Source: CAADGL01 sp964643885 (GTDB lineage: Bacteria; Planctomycetota; Phycisphaerae; UBA1845; Fen-1342). From it: a stretch of DNA of 34,963 bases. The stretch is taken from the NCBI GenBank assembly GCA_964643885.1, contig CAZXUI010000045.1:1-34963 (forward strand), written 5' to 3'. The position numbers and the translations under genes are program-made. Below, piece after piece: positions 19,075 to 27,518 of the stretch (position 1 is its first letter; every line of letters starts with the position of its first letter). The notes under the pieces are model-generated. The model ran no database searches and was not told the origin of the DNA. It worked only from the letters and a program-made list of their open reading frames with translations.

Positions 19075-19095
19075 GCGCCATCGGAGCGGCGCGCG

Positions 19096-20958
19096 ATGTG
19101 GGTTAGAACACTTCTGTTCGCGGTGGTGGGTGTGCTGCTGGCCGGTGGTGCCGGCCGGCTGGCCTATCTGGAGCATTCCTCGGGGCCGGAGCAGCGCGCC
19201 AAGGCCGCCCGGCAGCAGACCGTCACGATCTCGATCCCGGCCCAGCGCGGCAGCATCCTGGACACGCGCGGCCGCGTGCTGGCGGGCTCGCTGCGGCGCC
19301 CCAGCGTCTTCGTCGATCCATTCCTCGTCGCCGATCCGCGCTTCGCGGCCTACAGCGTCGCCGCCCCGCTCGGCCTGGACGGGGCCGAACTGGAGCGGAT
19401 GCTCGCGGAGCGTGGCCTGCCGCCCGAACGCCCCTCCGACCGGCACGTCGCCGGCGGCGACCAGCCCGCAAGCGAGTCCGAATCAAAGCAGCGCCGCTTC
19501 GCCTGGGTGAAGCGCTACATCACCGACGCGGAACTGGCCGCGTTCGAGGAAGTCCGCGAAATCCGACGCCTCTGGGCCTTCGGTGTGCAGTACGAGCCGC
19601 AGCGGCACTACCCGCACAAGGAAATGGCGGCCGCGGTGATCGGCTTCGTCAGTGCGGATCGCGAGCAGCGTGGGCTGGCGGGCATCGAGCTGGCATTCGA
19701 CGAGCAGCTCCGCGGCACGCCCGGCTCGCGCGTCTCGATCGTCGACGCCAAGCGCCGGCGGCTGCGGAGCGACCCGTCTCAATACGTCCCCCCGCGCGAC
19801 GGCCAGAACATCGTCCTGACGATCGACGCCCATATTCAGCAGTGCGTCGAGCGGCATCTGCGCGAGGGGGTTCAGCTCCACAAGGCCCAGTGGGGCGCCG
19901 CGGTCGTCATGGACCCGCTCTCGGGCGAGATCCTGGCCATGGCGACCTACCCCGGTTTCGATCCCAATGAGCGTCTGACGGCCGGCCCGGGCGAGGACGC
20001 CGTCGCCAAGGCGCTCGAGCGCCGCCGCAATCGCGCAATCAGCGACGCCTTCGAGCCCGGCAGCATCTTCAAGCCCTTCATCGCCTCGCCCGCGGTCGAG
20101 GCGGGCGTAACCCGCCTGGACGAGGTCTTCGCCATCAACGGGCCGGCTCGCCAGTTCGGCTCGCGCACGATCCGCGACGTCAGCGCCTACGGCTCGCTGC
20201 AACTTCGCGAGGTAATCAGCCGATCGAGTAATATCGGGATGGCGCTGCTCGGCACGCGCGCCGGCAACGAGCGGCTGCACGAATGGGTGCGGCGGTTCGG
20301 CTTCGGCGACCCGACGGGCATCACCCTTCCCGGCGAGCACGACGGGCTCGTGAACGATTTCGCGAGCTGGGGGAAGATGACCTCACAGTCGGTTCCCATG
20401 GGCTACGAAGTGGCGGTCACCCCGCTGCAAATGGTCACGGCGCTCAGCGCCATCGCCAACGACGGCGTGCTCTATCGCCCGCGGATCGTCCGCGGCGTGA
20501 TCGGCGCGAACGCGGAGCCGGTCTGGGACAACTCGCGGCCGATCCCCGTGCGGCGCGTGCTGGATGCCTCCGTCGCCCGCCGCTTCCGCCTCGATGCACT
20601 GGTCGAAGTCGTCCGCAGCGGCACGGGCAAGCGGGCCGCGATCACCGGCTACCAGGTCTTCGGCAAGACCGGAACGGCCAAGCTGGCCGCACCGGGCGGC
20701 GGCTACCTTCAGGGCGCCTACGTCGGCTCGTTCATCGGCGGCGCGCCGGCGCACGCCCCGCGGGCGACCGTGGTCGTCTCGATCTACCGCCCGGGCGGGG
20801 CGTCGTACTACGGCGGCACGCTGGCGGCGCCGATCGCCGGCGCGATGCTGGCCGACACACTGGACTACATGGAAGTGCCGCGCGACCCCGGCGCGTCGCC
20901 CGATGCCGACGCGCGGCGGAAGATCCGCGTGGAAGACGAAGGAGACCTGGCGGAATGA
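19096..20958 (+). CDS. ftsI: Peptidoglycan transpeptidase FtsI (PBP3-type class B PBP)
   Basis: A 620-residue class B penicillin-binding protein that cross-links septal peptidoglycan with FtsW. It has one N-terminal membrane helix (about 4-24), a PBP dimer domain starting at about 41 (IPAQRGSILDTRGRVLA), and a transpeptidase domain from about 235. The catalytic motifs are intact: S323-I-F-K326, S377-S-N379 and K524-TGT527. GYEVAVTPLQM (about 436-446) is typical of FtsI/SpoVD. There is no PASTA domain. A ribosome site GGAG lies 9 nt before the ATG. The stop overlaps the murE start (ATGA), so the two are probably coupled. Together with the ftsW gene downstream it forms the septal synthase pair. 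Confidence 0.93.
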   Translation: MWVRTLLFAVVGVLLAGGAGRLAYLEHSSGPEQRAKAARQQTVTISIPAQRGSILDTRGRVLAGSLRRPSVFVDPFLVADPRFAAYSVAAPLGLDGAELERMLAERGLPPERPSDRHVAGGDQPASESESKQRRFAWVKRYITDAELAAFEEVREIRRLWAFGVQYEPQRHYPHKEMAAAVIGFVSADREQRGLAGIELAFDEQLRGTPGSRVSIVDAKRRRLRSDPSQYVPPRDGQNIVLTIDAHIQQCVERHLREGVQLHKAQWGAAVVMDPLSGEILAMATYPGFDPNERLTAGPGEDAVAKALERRRNRAISDAFEPGSIFKPFIASPAVEAGVTRLDEVFAINGPARQFGSRTIRDVSAYGSLQLREVISRSSNIGMALLGTRAGNERLHEWVRRFGFGDPTGITLPGEHDGLVNDFASWGKMTSQSVPMGYEVAVTPLQMVTALSAIANDGVLYRPRIVRGVIGANAEPVWDNSRPIPVRRVLDASVARRFRLDALVEVVRSGTGKRAAITGYQVFGKTGTAKLAAPGGGYLQGAYVGSFIGGAPAHAPRATVVVSIYRPGGASYYGGTLAAPIAGAMLADTLDYMEVPRDPGASPDADARRKIRVEDEGDLAE

Positions 20959-22463
20959 GCGGGCAAGCTTTGCCGCGACGGCTGGATGCGCTGCTGGCTG
21001 CCTTGGGCGAGGTGGAGTCGGTGCAGGGCGACGCGGCGAAAATCGTCTCCGGCCTGCACGATGACTCGCGCCGTGTGCAGCGCGGCGGCGTCTTCTTCGC
21101 CCTGCGCGGCGCACAGGAGGACGGGCGGCGTTTCATCGACGACGCGGTGCAGCGCGGCGCGGCCGCGGTGGTCGGCGAAGGTCTCGGCCCGCTCGACGGC
21201 GTCACGGTCGTCAATGTGCGCGACCCGCGCGCCGCGCTGGCGCGGATGGCCTATCGCTGGCACGATGTCGACGCCCGCGGCGGCAAACGGCTGACGCTGC
21301 TGGCGGTCACGGGGACGAACGGCAAGAGCACCACGACCTACATGGCCGCGGCCATCCTGCGAGCCGCCGGCATCCGCTGCGGAATGTTCGGCACCGTGCA
21401 ATACGACCTGTGCAGCCGTACGACCACCAGCGGCATGACCACGCCCGGACCGCTCGAGCTGGCCGCCTATCTGCGCGAGTGCGCCGACGCCGGCGCCCGG
21501 GCGGCCGTCATGGAAGTCTCCAGCCACGCCCTCGACCAGCGCCGCACGGCCGGGCTGGATTTCAGCGCGGCCGCCTTCACGAATCTCTCGCAGGACCACC
21601 TCGACTATCACGGGACGATGGAGTCCTACCGCGACGCCAAGGCGCGGCTCTTCGACGAGCTGGGCGAGACCGCCCTGGCCGTCGTCAACCGCGACGACCC
21701 GCAGCACGAAGCGATGATCCGCCGCACGCGGGCGAAAGTGACGACCTTCGGCATCGACTCGCCGGCCGAACTGACCGCCCGCGTCACGCGCGACAGCATC
21801 ACCGGCACCGTCTTCCGCATGAAGCTGCGCGGCGCGGACCTCGTGCTCGAAAACGCCCTCGTCGGCCGGCACAACGTCTACAACGCCCTCGCCGCGGCCG
21901 GCCTGGCGCTGGCGCTCGATGTCGAGCCGCGCGCCATCGAGACCGGCCTGACCTCCGTCCGCAACATTCCCGGCCGGCTGCAACGCATCATGTGCCGCGA
22001 GGGTGTCGAGGTCTTCGTCGACTATGCCCACACCGACGACGCCCTGCGAAACGTGCTCAGCGTTCTGCGGCCGCTGACGCGCCAGCGGCTGATCGCCGTC
22101 TTCGGCTGTGGCGGCGACCGCGACCGCGCCAAGCGGCCGAAGATGGCCCGCGCCGTGGCCGAGTTCGCGGATGCGATCATCGTCACCAGCGACAACCCGC
22201 GGACCGAAGACCCGCGGCGGATCATCGACGATATTCTGCCGGGCTTCGAGGCGGGCGACCGCGGCCGCGTCGTCGTTGAGCCTGACCGCCGGCTGGCGAT
22301 TCGGGCCGCCCTGGCCGGCTCGAGCCGCGGCGACGTGATCCTGATCGCGGGCAAGGGCCACGAGGATTACCAGATCATCGGCACGCAGCGGCATCACTTC
22401 GACGACGTGGAGGTGGCGTTGCAGGCCGCCAGTGAGCTGGAGCGGGTCGCCCAGGGAGCGTAA
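20955..22463 (+). CDS. murE: UDP-MurNAc-tripeptide synthetase MurE (meso-diaminopimelate type)
   Basis: A 502-residue Mur ligase that adds the third amino acid to the peptidoglycan precursor with ATP. The ATP loop is TGTNGKST (119-126); the substrate-binding TTPGPLEL follows, then MEVSSHALDQRR; and YRDAK holds the carbamylated lysine (K229). The C-terminal domain carries TSDNPRTEDP (411-420); the DNPR motif indicates meso-diaminopimelate rather than lysine as substrate. Length is as expected (about 490-500). It begins inside the end of ftsI (ATGA). The frame is open far upstream only because of base composition. Confidence 0.95.
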   Translation: MSGQALPRRLDALLAALGEVESVQGDAAKIVSGLHDDSRRVQRGGVFFALRGAQEDGRRFIDDAVQRGAAAVVGEGLGPLDGVTVVNVRDPRAALARMAYRWHDVDARGGKRLTLLAVTGTNGKSTTTYMAAAILRAAGIRCGMFGTVQYDLCSRTTTSGMTTPGPLELAAYLRECADAGARAAVMEVSSHALDQRRTAGLDFSAAAFTNLSQDHLDYHGTMESYRDAKARLFDELGETALAVVNRDDPQHEAMIRRTRAKVTTFGIDSPAELTARVTRDSITGTVFRMKLRGADLVLENALVGRHNVYNALAAAGLALALDVEPRAIETGLTSVRNIPGRLQRIMCREGVEVFVDYAHTDDALRNVLSVLRPLTRQRLIAVFGCGGDRDRAKRPKMARAVAEFADAIIVTSDNPRTEDPRRIIDDILPGFEAGDRGRVVVEPDRRLAIRAALAGSSRGDVILIAGKGHEDYQIIGTQRHHFDDVEVALQAASELERVAQGA

Positions 22464-22468
22464 GAGCC

Positions 22469-23884
22469 GTGATCAAGCTCGTCATCACCGAGATCGTGGA
22501 GGCGATTCGCGGACAGGCATCGCCGGAGCTGCGGCCGGTCAGCGTAGGCGGCGTGAGCACGGACTCCCGCAGCGTCCGGCCGGGGGAGCTCTTCTTCGCC
22601 CTGCGCGGGCCGAATTTCGACGGGCACGACTTCGTCGTCAGCGCTCTTCGCGGCGGGGCCGTCGCGGCGGTCATCTCGGCCCAGCGGGCCGACGAGCTGC
22701 GCGTGCGGCTGCGCGAGGCCGGCCTTGGCGCGGAGGGATTGATCCTGGTGGACGATCCGCTCGCCGCGCTCGGACGGCTCGGGGCCTATCACCGCGTGCA
22801 GGCGCCGGCCGACGTCATCGCCGTCGCCGGCAGCAACGGCAAGACGACGACCAAGGCGATGATCGATCACGTGCTGGGCGGCAAGCTCAAGGGCCGCTGC
22901 TCGCCCAGGAGCTTCAACAACGCGATCGGCGTGCCGCTGACGCTGCTGAGCACGCAGAGCGCGGATGACTACCTCGTGGTCGAGATCGGGACGAACGCTC
23001 CGGGCGAGGTCGCGGCGCTGGCCAGGCTCGCCAGCCCCGACCTGGCCGTCATCACCTGCATCGGCGAAGAGCACCTGGAAAAGCTCGGCGACCTGGACGG
23101 CGTCGCAGCCGAGGAGTGCTCGATCCTGCGGCACGTGCGCAAGGGCGGCTTCGCGGCCGTCAACGGCGACGCGCCGCAGATCCGCTCGCACATCCCACCG
23201 GGTTCGATGACCGTCGTCACGTTCGGCCACAGCGCCGACGCCGATCTGCGCGTCAGCGACATCCGCTACGACGATCCGTGGCTGAGCTTCAAGATCAACC
23301 AGCGCTTCGCCTACCGGCTGCACATGCCCGGCCCGCACAACGCCCTCAACGCGGCCGCGGCGATCGGCGTCGCGCGGCGGCTCGGCTTCGAGCATGATCA
23401 GATCGCCCAGCGGCTGGAAACGTTCGTCCCGCCGCCGATGCGCGGCGAGGTGCTGCGCCTGGGCGGCATCACCGTCGTCAACGACGCCTACAACGCCAAC
23501 CCGCACAGCGCCCTGGCCGCGCTCTCGATGCTCGAGACGGTCGGCGCCGGCCGGCGGCGGATCGTCGTTTTCGGCGAGATGCGCGAGCTGGGCGCGTCGT
23601 CGGCCGAGCATCATCGCCGCGTGGCCGAGCAGCTCCGGCACGAACGGGTCGACCACGTGATCCTGGTCGGGCGGGCGGGCGAATACATGTATGACTCGCT
23701 CAACGGCGGCGGGCTCTTCGCGCCGAGCGTCGAGCGCTGCGAGAGTCTTCAGGAGTGTGTCGCGCGGCTGGAGCAGCTCCTCAAGGACGGCGACGTGGTG
23801 CTGCTCAAGGCGTCGCGGGCGATGGGGCTGGACCAACTCGTCGAGCCGCTGCGGGCGCGGTATGCGACGGATCCGGTGGCGTAG
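22469..23884 (+). CDS. murF: UDP-MurNAc-tripeptide:D-Ala-D-Ala ligase MurF
   Basis: A 471-residue Mur ligase that attaches D-Ala-D-Ala to complete the UDP-MurNAc-pentapeptide. The N domain contains STDSRSVRPGELFFAL (30-45). The ATP loop is AGSNGKTTTK (120-129), followed by SFNNAIGVPLTLL and VEIGTNAPGEV; the C-terminal NDAYNANPHSALAAL and FGEMRELG are family-specific. Starts at GTG 22469, 5 nt after murE, with GGGAG about 10 nt upstream. Ends 3 nt before mraY. Confidence 0.95.
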   Translation: MIKLVITEIVEAIRGQASPELRPVSVGGVSTDSRSVRPGELFFALRGPNFDGHDFVVSALRGGAVAAVISAQRADELRVRLREAGLGAEGLILVDDPLAALGRLGAYHRVQAPADVIAVAGSNGKTTTKAMIDHVLGGKLKGRCSPRSFNNAIGVPLTLLSTQSADDYLVVEIGTNAPGEVAALARLASPDLAVITCIGEEHLEKLGDLDGVAAEECSILRHVRKGGFAAVNGDAPQIRSHIPPGSMTVVTFGHSADADLRVSDIRYDDPWLSFKINQRFAYRLHMPGPHNALNAAAAIGVARRLGFEHDQIAQRLETFVPPPMRGEVLRLGGITVVNDAYNANPHSALAALSMLETVGAGRRRIVVFGEMRELGASSAEHHRRVAEQLRHERVDHVILVGRAGEYMYDSLNGGGLFAPSVERCESLQECVARLEQLLKDGDVVLLKASRAMGLDQLVEPLRARYATDPVA

Positions 23885-23887
23885 CCG

Positions 23888-25051
23888 ATGCTCTACCACT
23901 TCTTCTACTGGCTGACCGACGGCCAGCAGTACGCCTACTATCACCCGCTCTTCCGGGCGACGGTGGCGATCATCGTCGGCTTCCTGGTGGTGTGGGTTCT
24001 TGGCCCGAAGGTCATCCGCATGCTGATCAAGTACAAGATCGGCGACCGGCCGGAGTTCGACCACGCCGACCTGAACCGCCTGACGCAGGACAAGAAGAAC
24101 ACACCGACGATGGGCGGGATTCTGATCGTCACGGCCCTGTTCGTGACCGTGCTGCTGCTGGCCGACCTGCGCAGCTTCTACGTGGTCATGGGGCTGTTCT
24201 GCGTGGTTTGGCTGGCGCTGCTCGGCGGCGTGGATGACTGGCTGAAGCTCACCGCGACGCGCCGCTCTGGCACGCGCGACGGCCTGCGGCTGTGGGAGAA
24301 GCTCGTCTTTCAGGTGGCCCTCGGGGCGCTGCTGGCGATCTTCGTGCTGCGGCACGGCGAATTCATCGCCACCGAGGACCGCTTCGACCTCTCGGCCGCA
24401 TACAGCCCCTTCTACAACGTGCTCAGCATCCCCTTCTACAAGGGCGAGCAGATCGGCGACTATTACGGCGTCAAGCTCGCCACGCCGATCTTCGTGCTGA
24501 TCGCGGTCGTCGTCATCGCCGGCACCTCCAACGCCGTGAACCTGACCGACGGCATGGACGGCCTGGCCAGCGGCTGCGTCGTGCAGACCTCGCTCGTTTT
24601 TATGGTGCTGGCCTACATCGTCGGCACGGCCGAGCTGGCCCATCACCTGCTCTTTTTCCATATCCGCGGCGCGTCGGAGCTGGCGGTCCTGTGCGGAGCG
24701 GCGCTGGGGGCCTGCCTGGGCTTCCTCTGGTACAACGCCTACCCGGCCCAGGTCTTCATGGGCGACACGGGCTCGCTGCCGCTGGGCGGACTGATGGGCT
24801 ATGTCGCCATCGTCACGCGGCTGGAGCTGATGCTCTTTATCGTCGGCGGCGTCTTCGTGATCGAGGCCGTCTCCGTGCTGATCCAGATCTTCTATTACCG
24901 CCGCACCGGCGGGAAGCGCTTCTTCCGCTGCGCGCCGCTGCATCATCACTTCCACCTCGGCGGCTGGACCGAGACACAGACCGTCATGCGCTTCTGGCTG
25001 CTGGGGGCGATCTTCGCAGCCTTCGCACTGGCCACGATCAAGCTGAGGTGA
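23888..25051 (+). CDS. mraY: Phospho-MurNAc-pentapeptide transferase MraY
   Basis: A 387-residue polytopic membrane enzyme that transfers phospho-MurNAc-pentapeptide to undecaprenyl phosphate, forming lipid I. Diagnostic sites: KKNTPTMGG (69-77), the metal/catalytic D116-D117 in GGVDDWLKL, NAVNLTDGMDGLA (215-227, with D221 and D224), MGDTGSLPLGG (D293), and the MraY histidine cluster APLHHHFHLGGW (349-360). About ten hydrophobic segments are visible. Slightly longer than E. coli MraY (360). murD, often the next gene, is missing here; ftsW follows 4 nt later. Confidence 0.96.
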   Translation: MLYHFFYWLTDGQQYAYYHPLFRATVAIIVGFLVVWVLGPKVIRMLIKYKIGDRPEFDHADLNRLTQDKKNTPTMGGILIVTALFVTVLLLADLRSFYVVMGLFCVVWLALLGGVDDWLKLTATRRSGTRDGLRLWEKLVFQVALGALLAIFVLRHGEFIATEDRFDLSAAYSPFYNVLSIPFYKGEQIGDYYGVKLATPIFVLIAVVVIAGTSNAVNLTDGMDGLASGCVVQTSLVFMVLAYIVGTAELAHHLLFFHIRGASELAVLCGAALGACLGFLWYNAYPAQVFMGDTGSLPLGGLMGYVAIVTRLELMLFIVGGVFVIEAVSVLIQIFYYRRTGGKRFFRCAPLHHHFHLGGWTETQTVMRFWLLGAIFAAFALATIKLR

Positions 25052-25055
25052 GCCG

Positions 25056-26270
25056 TTGAGCCGCGTCACTTCACTGCCCCCGCCGGCCGACGAGCTCTCC
25101 AGCGCCGAAGGCGAGCCCTTCGACGGCGTCGTGATCTTCGTCGTCGGCGCATTGATGACGGTCGGCGCGGCGATGGTCTTCTCCGCGTCCGTCGACGTCG
25201 AAGGCGAAGCGGTGGACCTGAGCCGCTGGTGGCAGACGCCGCTGCGGCAATGCGTCTTCGCCGCGCTGGGCTTCGCCGTCATGGTCTTCGCCGCCCACAT
25301 CGACTACCGCCTGATCGCCTGGCGCCGGCCGCGCGACGGCTGGTGGGCCGGCTCGCTCGCGTTGCTGGCGGCCGCGCTGCTCGTGCTGGTGCTCGTTCCC
25401 GGCATCGGCGCGGAGCGGCTCGGCGCCCGCCGCGCCCTGCCACTGCCCCTCGGTCCGATGTCGCTCAGCTTTCAGCCCTCCGAGTTCGCCAAGGTCGCGC
25501 TGGTGATCTGGCTGGCGGCCCTGCTGAGCAGGCCCGGCTTCGACATCCGCCGCCTCCGCCGCGGCTACGTCCCGGCACTCGGCACCGCCAGCGTGCTGAT
25601 CCTCCTGACCGCCATCGAGGACTTCGGCACCGCCGCCCTCATGGGCGTGATCGCCGCCTCCATGCTGTTGCTGGCCGGCGCCCGCTGGACGCACATCTTC
25701 GGGACGGGCGTGCTCGGGCTGCTGGCCGGAGCGGCACTCATCCTGGTCGAGCCATACCGCATCGAACGACTCAAGACCTTCTTCTCCGCCAACCCCGACC
25801 CCAGCGGCGAGGGATACCAGATCCAGCAGGCCCTGCTGGCCATCGGCTCCGGCGGCTGGTGGGGCCGCGGCCTCGGCGCCGGCGTCCAGAAATTCGACTA
25901 CCTGCCGCAGGACAACAACGACTTCATCCTGGCGATTCTCTGCGAAGAGCTCGGCGTCGTCGGCGGGATGGCCGTCGCCGGGATGTTCGTCCTGCTCCTG
26001 TGGCGCGGCTGGCGCATCTCGACTCAGGCCGCCGACCCCTTCGGCCGGCTGCTGGCCGGCGGCATTACGCTCACCGTCTGCCTCCAGGCCGCCTTCAATA
26101 TCGGCGTCGTCACACACAGCGTCCCCACCAAGGGCATCTCGCTCCCGTTCGTGTCCGCCGGAGGCTCCGGCGTGCTCTTCCTCGGACTGGCCGCGGGATT
26201 GCTCGCCTCGGTCGGCGGCCGGGGCGCGACAGCCGGCGAGCCGCGCCCGCCCGCGTCGCGCCCGAAATAG
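25056..26270 (+). CDS. ftsW: SEDS glycosyltransferase FtsW
   Basis: A 404-residue SEDS-family polymerase for septal peptidoglycan, partner of FtsI. About ten membrane segments; conserved blocks are FQPSEFAKVALVIWLA (about 145-160), EDFGTAALMG, the large periplasmic loop with FSANPDPSGEGYQIQQALLAIGSGG, LPQDNNDFILAILCEELG, and the C-terminal PTKGISLPFVSAGGSG. It starts at TTG 25056, chosen because GAGGTG lies 5 nt upstream and because the first in-frame ATG would cut into helix 1. RodA is the alternative, but the position behind mraY favours FtsW. The C-terminal tail is Pro/Ala/Arg-rich. It is the last gene of the tight run from ftsI. Confidence 0.93.
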   Translation: MSRVTSLPPPADELSSAEGEPFDGVVIFVVGALMTVGAAMVFSASVDVEGEAVDLSRWWQTPLRQCVFAALGFAVMVFAAHIDYRLIAWRRPRDGWWAGSLALLAAALLVLVLVPGIGAERLGARRALPLPLGPMSLSFQPSEFAKVALVIWLAALLSRPGFDIRRLRRGYVPALGTASVLILLTAIEDFGTAALMGVIAASMLLLAGARWTHIFGTGVLGLLAGAALILVEPYRIERLKTFFSANPDPSGEGYQIQQALLAIGSGGWWGRGLGAGVQKFDYLPQDNNDFILAILCEELGVVGGMAVAGMFVLLLWRGWRISTQAADPFGRLLAGGITLTVCLQAAFNIGVVTHSVPTKGISLPFVSAGGSGVLFLGLAAGLLASVGGRGATAGEPRPPASRPK

Positions 26271-26333
26271 CAGCCGGCCCGCCTGAACCCCCAACATATT
26301 GAGTCCCGCACACCGAATTAGCGCAATGCTTAT

Positions 26334-26362
26334 TTGCCAACGCCGCGAGTGCCGGGTAGTAA
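26334..26362 (+). promoter_or_regulatory. Possible promoter of the glycosyltransferase-radical SAM pair
   Basis: TTGCCA (26334-26339, five of six consensus bases), a 17-nt spacer and TAGTAA (26357-26362), within an AT-rich patch TAGTAATATG. It lies in the 141-nt gap after ftsW, about 45 nt before the GTG start of the glycosyltransferase. Confidence 0.4.
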
Positions 26363-26411
26363 TATGCAACCGATCTGAGAACCCGAGCGCGCTGGCCGGG
26401 AGCTTGACGTC

Positions 26412-27518
26412 GTGCGAATCGTCTACGGTGTACACGGTTACGGCCGCGGCCACGCAACCCGTTCGCTGACGGTCTTCCCCGAGTTGGCCCGCAAGCACGA
26501 GCTGCTGATCCTGGCCGGCGGAGAGGCCTACGCCGCCATCTGGCCGGATTACCCCGTCGTCCGCATCCCCACACTGGGCTATTACTACGGCCGCAACGCC
26601 CGCCGCTCCAACTGGCAGACCTTCAAGCGCAACCTGCCGGCCGTGCTCGATCTGCTGCTGCGCGGGCCGGCGTTTCAGATGGTCCTGGACGCGGTGCGCG
26701 ATTTCCGCCCCGATGTGATCATTTCCGACGCGGAGGCCTGGACGCACCGCGCCGCCCGTCTGCTCCAGATTCCGCGGATCGGCTTCGATCACTTCGGCGT
26801 CATGGCCTATTGCCGGCCGCGGCTGCCGCTGGGCGACCGGCTGATCAGCCGCCGCGACGTGCTGGTCTACAAGGCGCTCATGGGCCAGCCGCAGCGCGTC
26901 ATCGTCTCGAGCTTCTACGACGCCCCGCCGGCCCGCAAGGGCGTCCGCGTCGTCGGACCGATGCTCCGCCCGGAGGTGCTTGCGGTCGAGCCCTCGCGCG
27001 GCTCGTTCCTGCTGGCCTACTTCAACAACGGGGCGCACCAGTTCACGCCGCGCGTCGAGGAGGCCCTGCGCGGCCTCGATTGCCGCGTGCTTGTTTATGG
27101 CACTCCGCGCCAGGGCTCGCGCGGCAATCTCGAGTTCCGCTCCCCCAGCAACCTGCCCTTCATCGAGGACCTCGCAGGCTGCCGCGCGGTCATCAGCACC
27201 GCCGGCAACCAGCTCGTCGGCGAGGCGCTGCACTTCGGCAAGCCCATGCTCGTCATGCCCGAGGACTGCGTCGAACAGCGGCTCAACGCTTCCGAGCTGG
27301 TCCGCATGGGCATCGGCATGCAGGTGGCTCATTCAGCGCTCGCAACACGCACCATCCAGGAGTTCCTCGAGCGCGAACCGGAGTACCTGCGCCAGATCCG
27401 CCTGTATGCCCGCGACGGCCGGGCCGAAGCCCTCGCCGCAATCGACCAGTTCATCGAGGAACTGACCGGCGGCGACGCCGGCCGCACCGCTCCCGAATCC
27501 GTCCCGCTCGCATCATGA
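26412..27518 (+). CDS. MJ1255-type glycosyltransferase (distant MurG/GT28 relative)
   Basis: A 368-residue predicted glycosyltransferase with a GT-B fold. The N terminus VYGVHGYGRGHATRSL is the glycine-rich acceptor loop of MJ1255-like enzymes, and the C-terminal part has ISTAGNQLVGEALHFGKPMLVMPEDCVEQRLNA, the donor site shared with the MurG/GT28 group. It is not a standard MurG: the GGTGGHxxP start is absent. It lies where murG often lies in dcw clusters, 141 nt after ftsW, but has its own possible promoter. Starts at GTG with GGGAG 10 nt upstream. Ends in an ATGA overlap with a radical SAM gene, so the two act together or are at least co-translated. Substrates are unknown. Confidence 0.8.
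   Translation: MRIVYGVHGYGRGHATRSLTVFPELARKHELLILAGGEAYAAIWPDYPVVRIPTLGYYYGRNARRSNWQTFKRNLPAVLDLLLRGPAFQMVLDAVRDFRPDVIISDAEAWTHRAARLLQIPRIGFDHFGVMAYCRPRLPLGDRLISRRDVLVYKALMGQPQRVIVSSFYDAPPARKGVRVVGPMLRPEVLAVEPSRGSFLLAYFNNGAHQFTPRVEEALRGLDCRVLVYGTPRQGSRGNLEFRSPSNLPFIEDLAGCRAVISTAGNQLVGEALHFGKPMLVMPEDCVEQRLNASELVRMGIGMQVAHSALATRTIQEFLEREPEYLRQIRLYARDGRAEALAAIDQFIEELTGGDAGRTAPESVPLAS

Noticed and set aside
22394..25300. A 968-codon open frame on the minus strand opposite murF and mraY
   Set aside because: It is antisense to three well-recognised genes, and its translation is rich in His, Asp, Arg and Gln without any family resemblance; long antisense frames are expected at this GC content.
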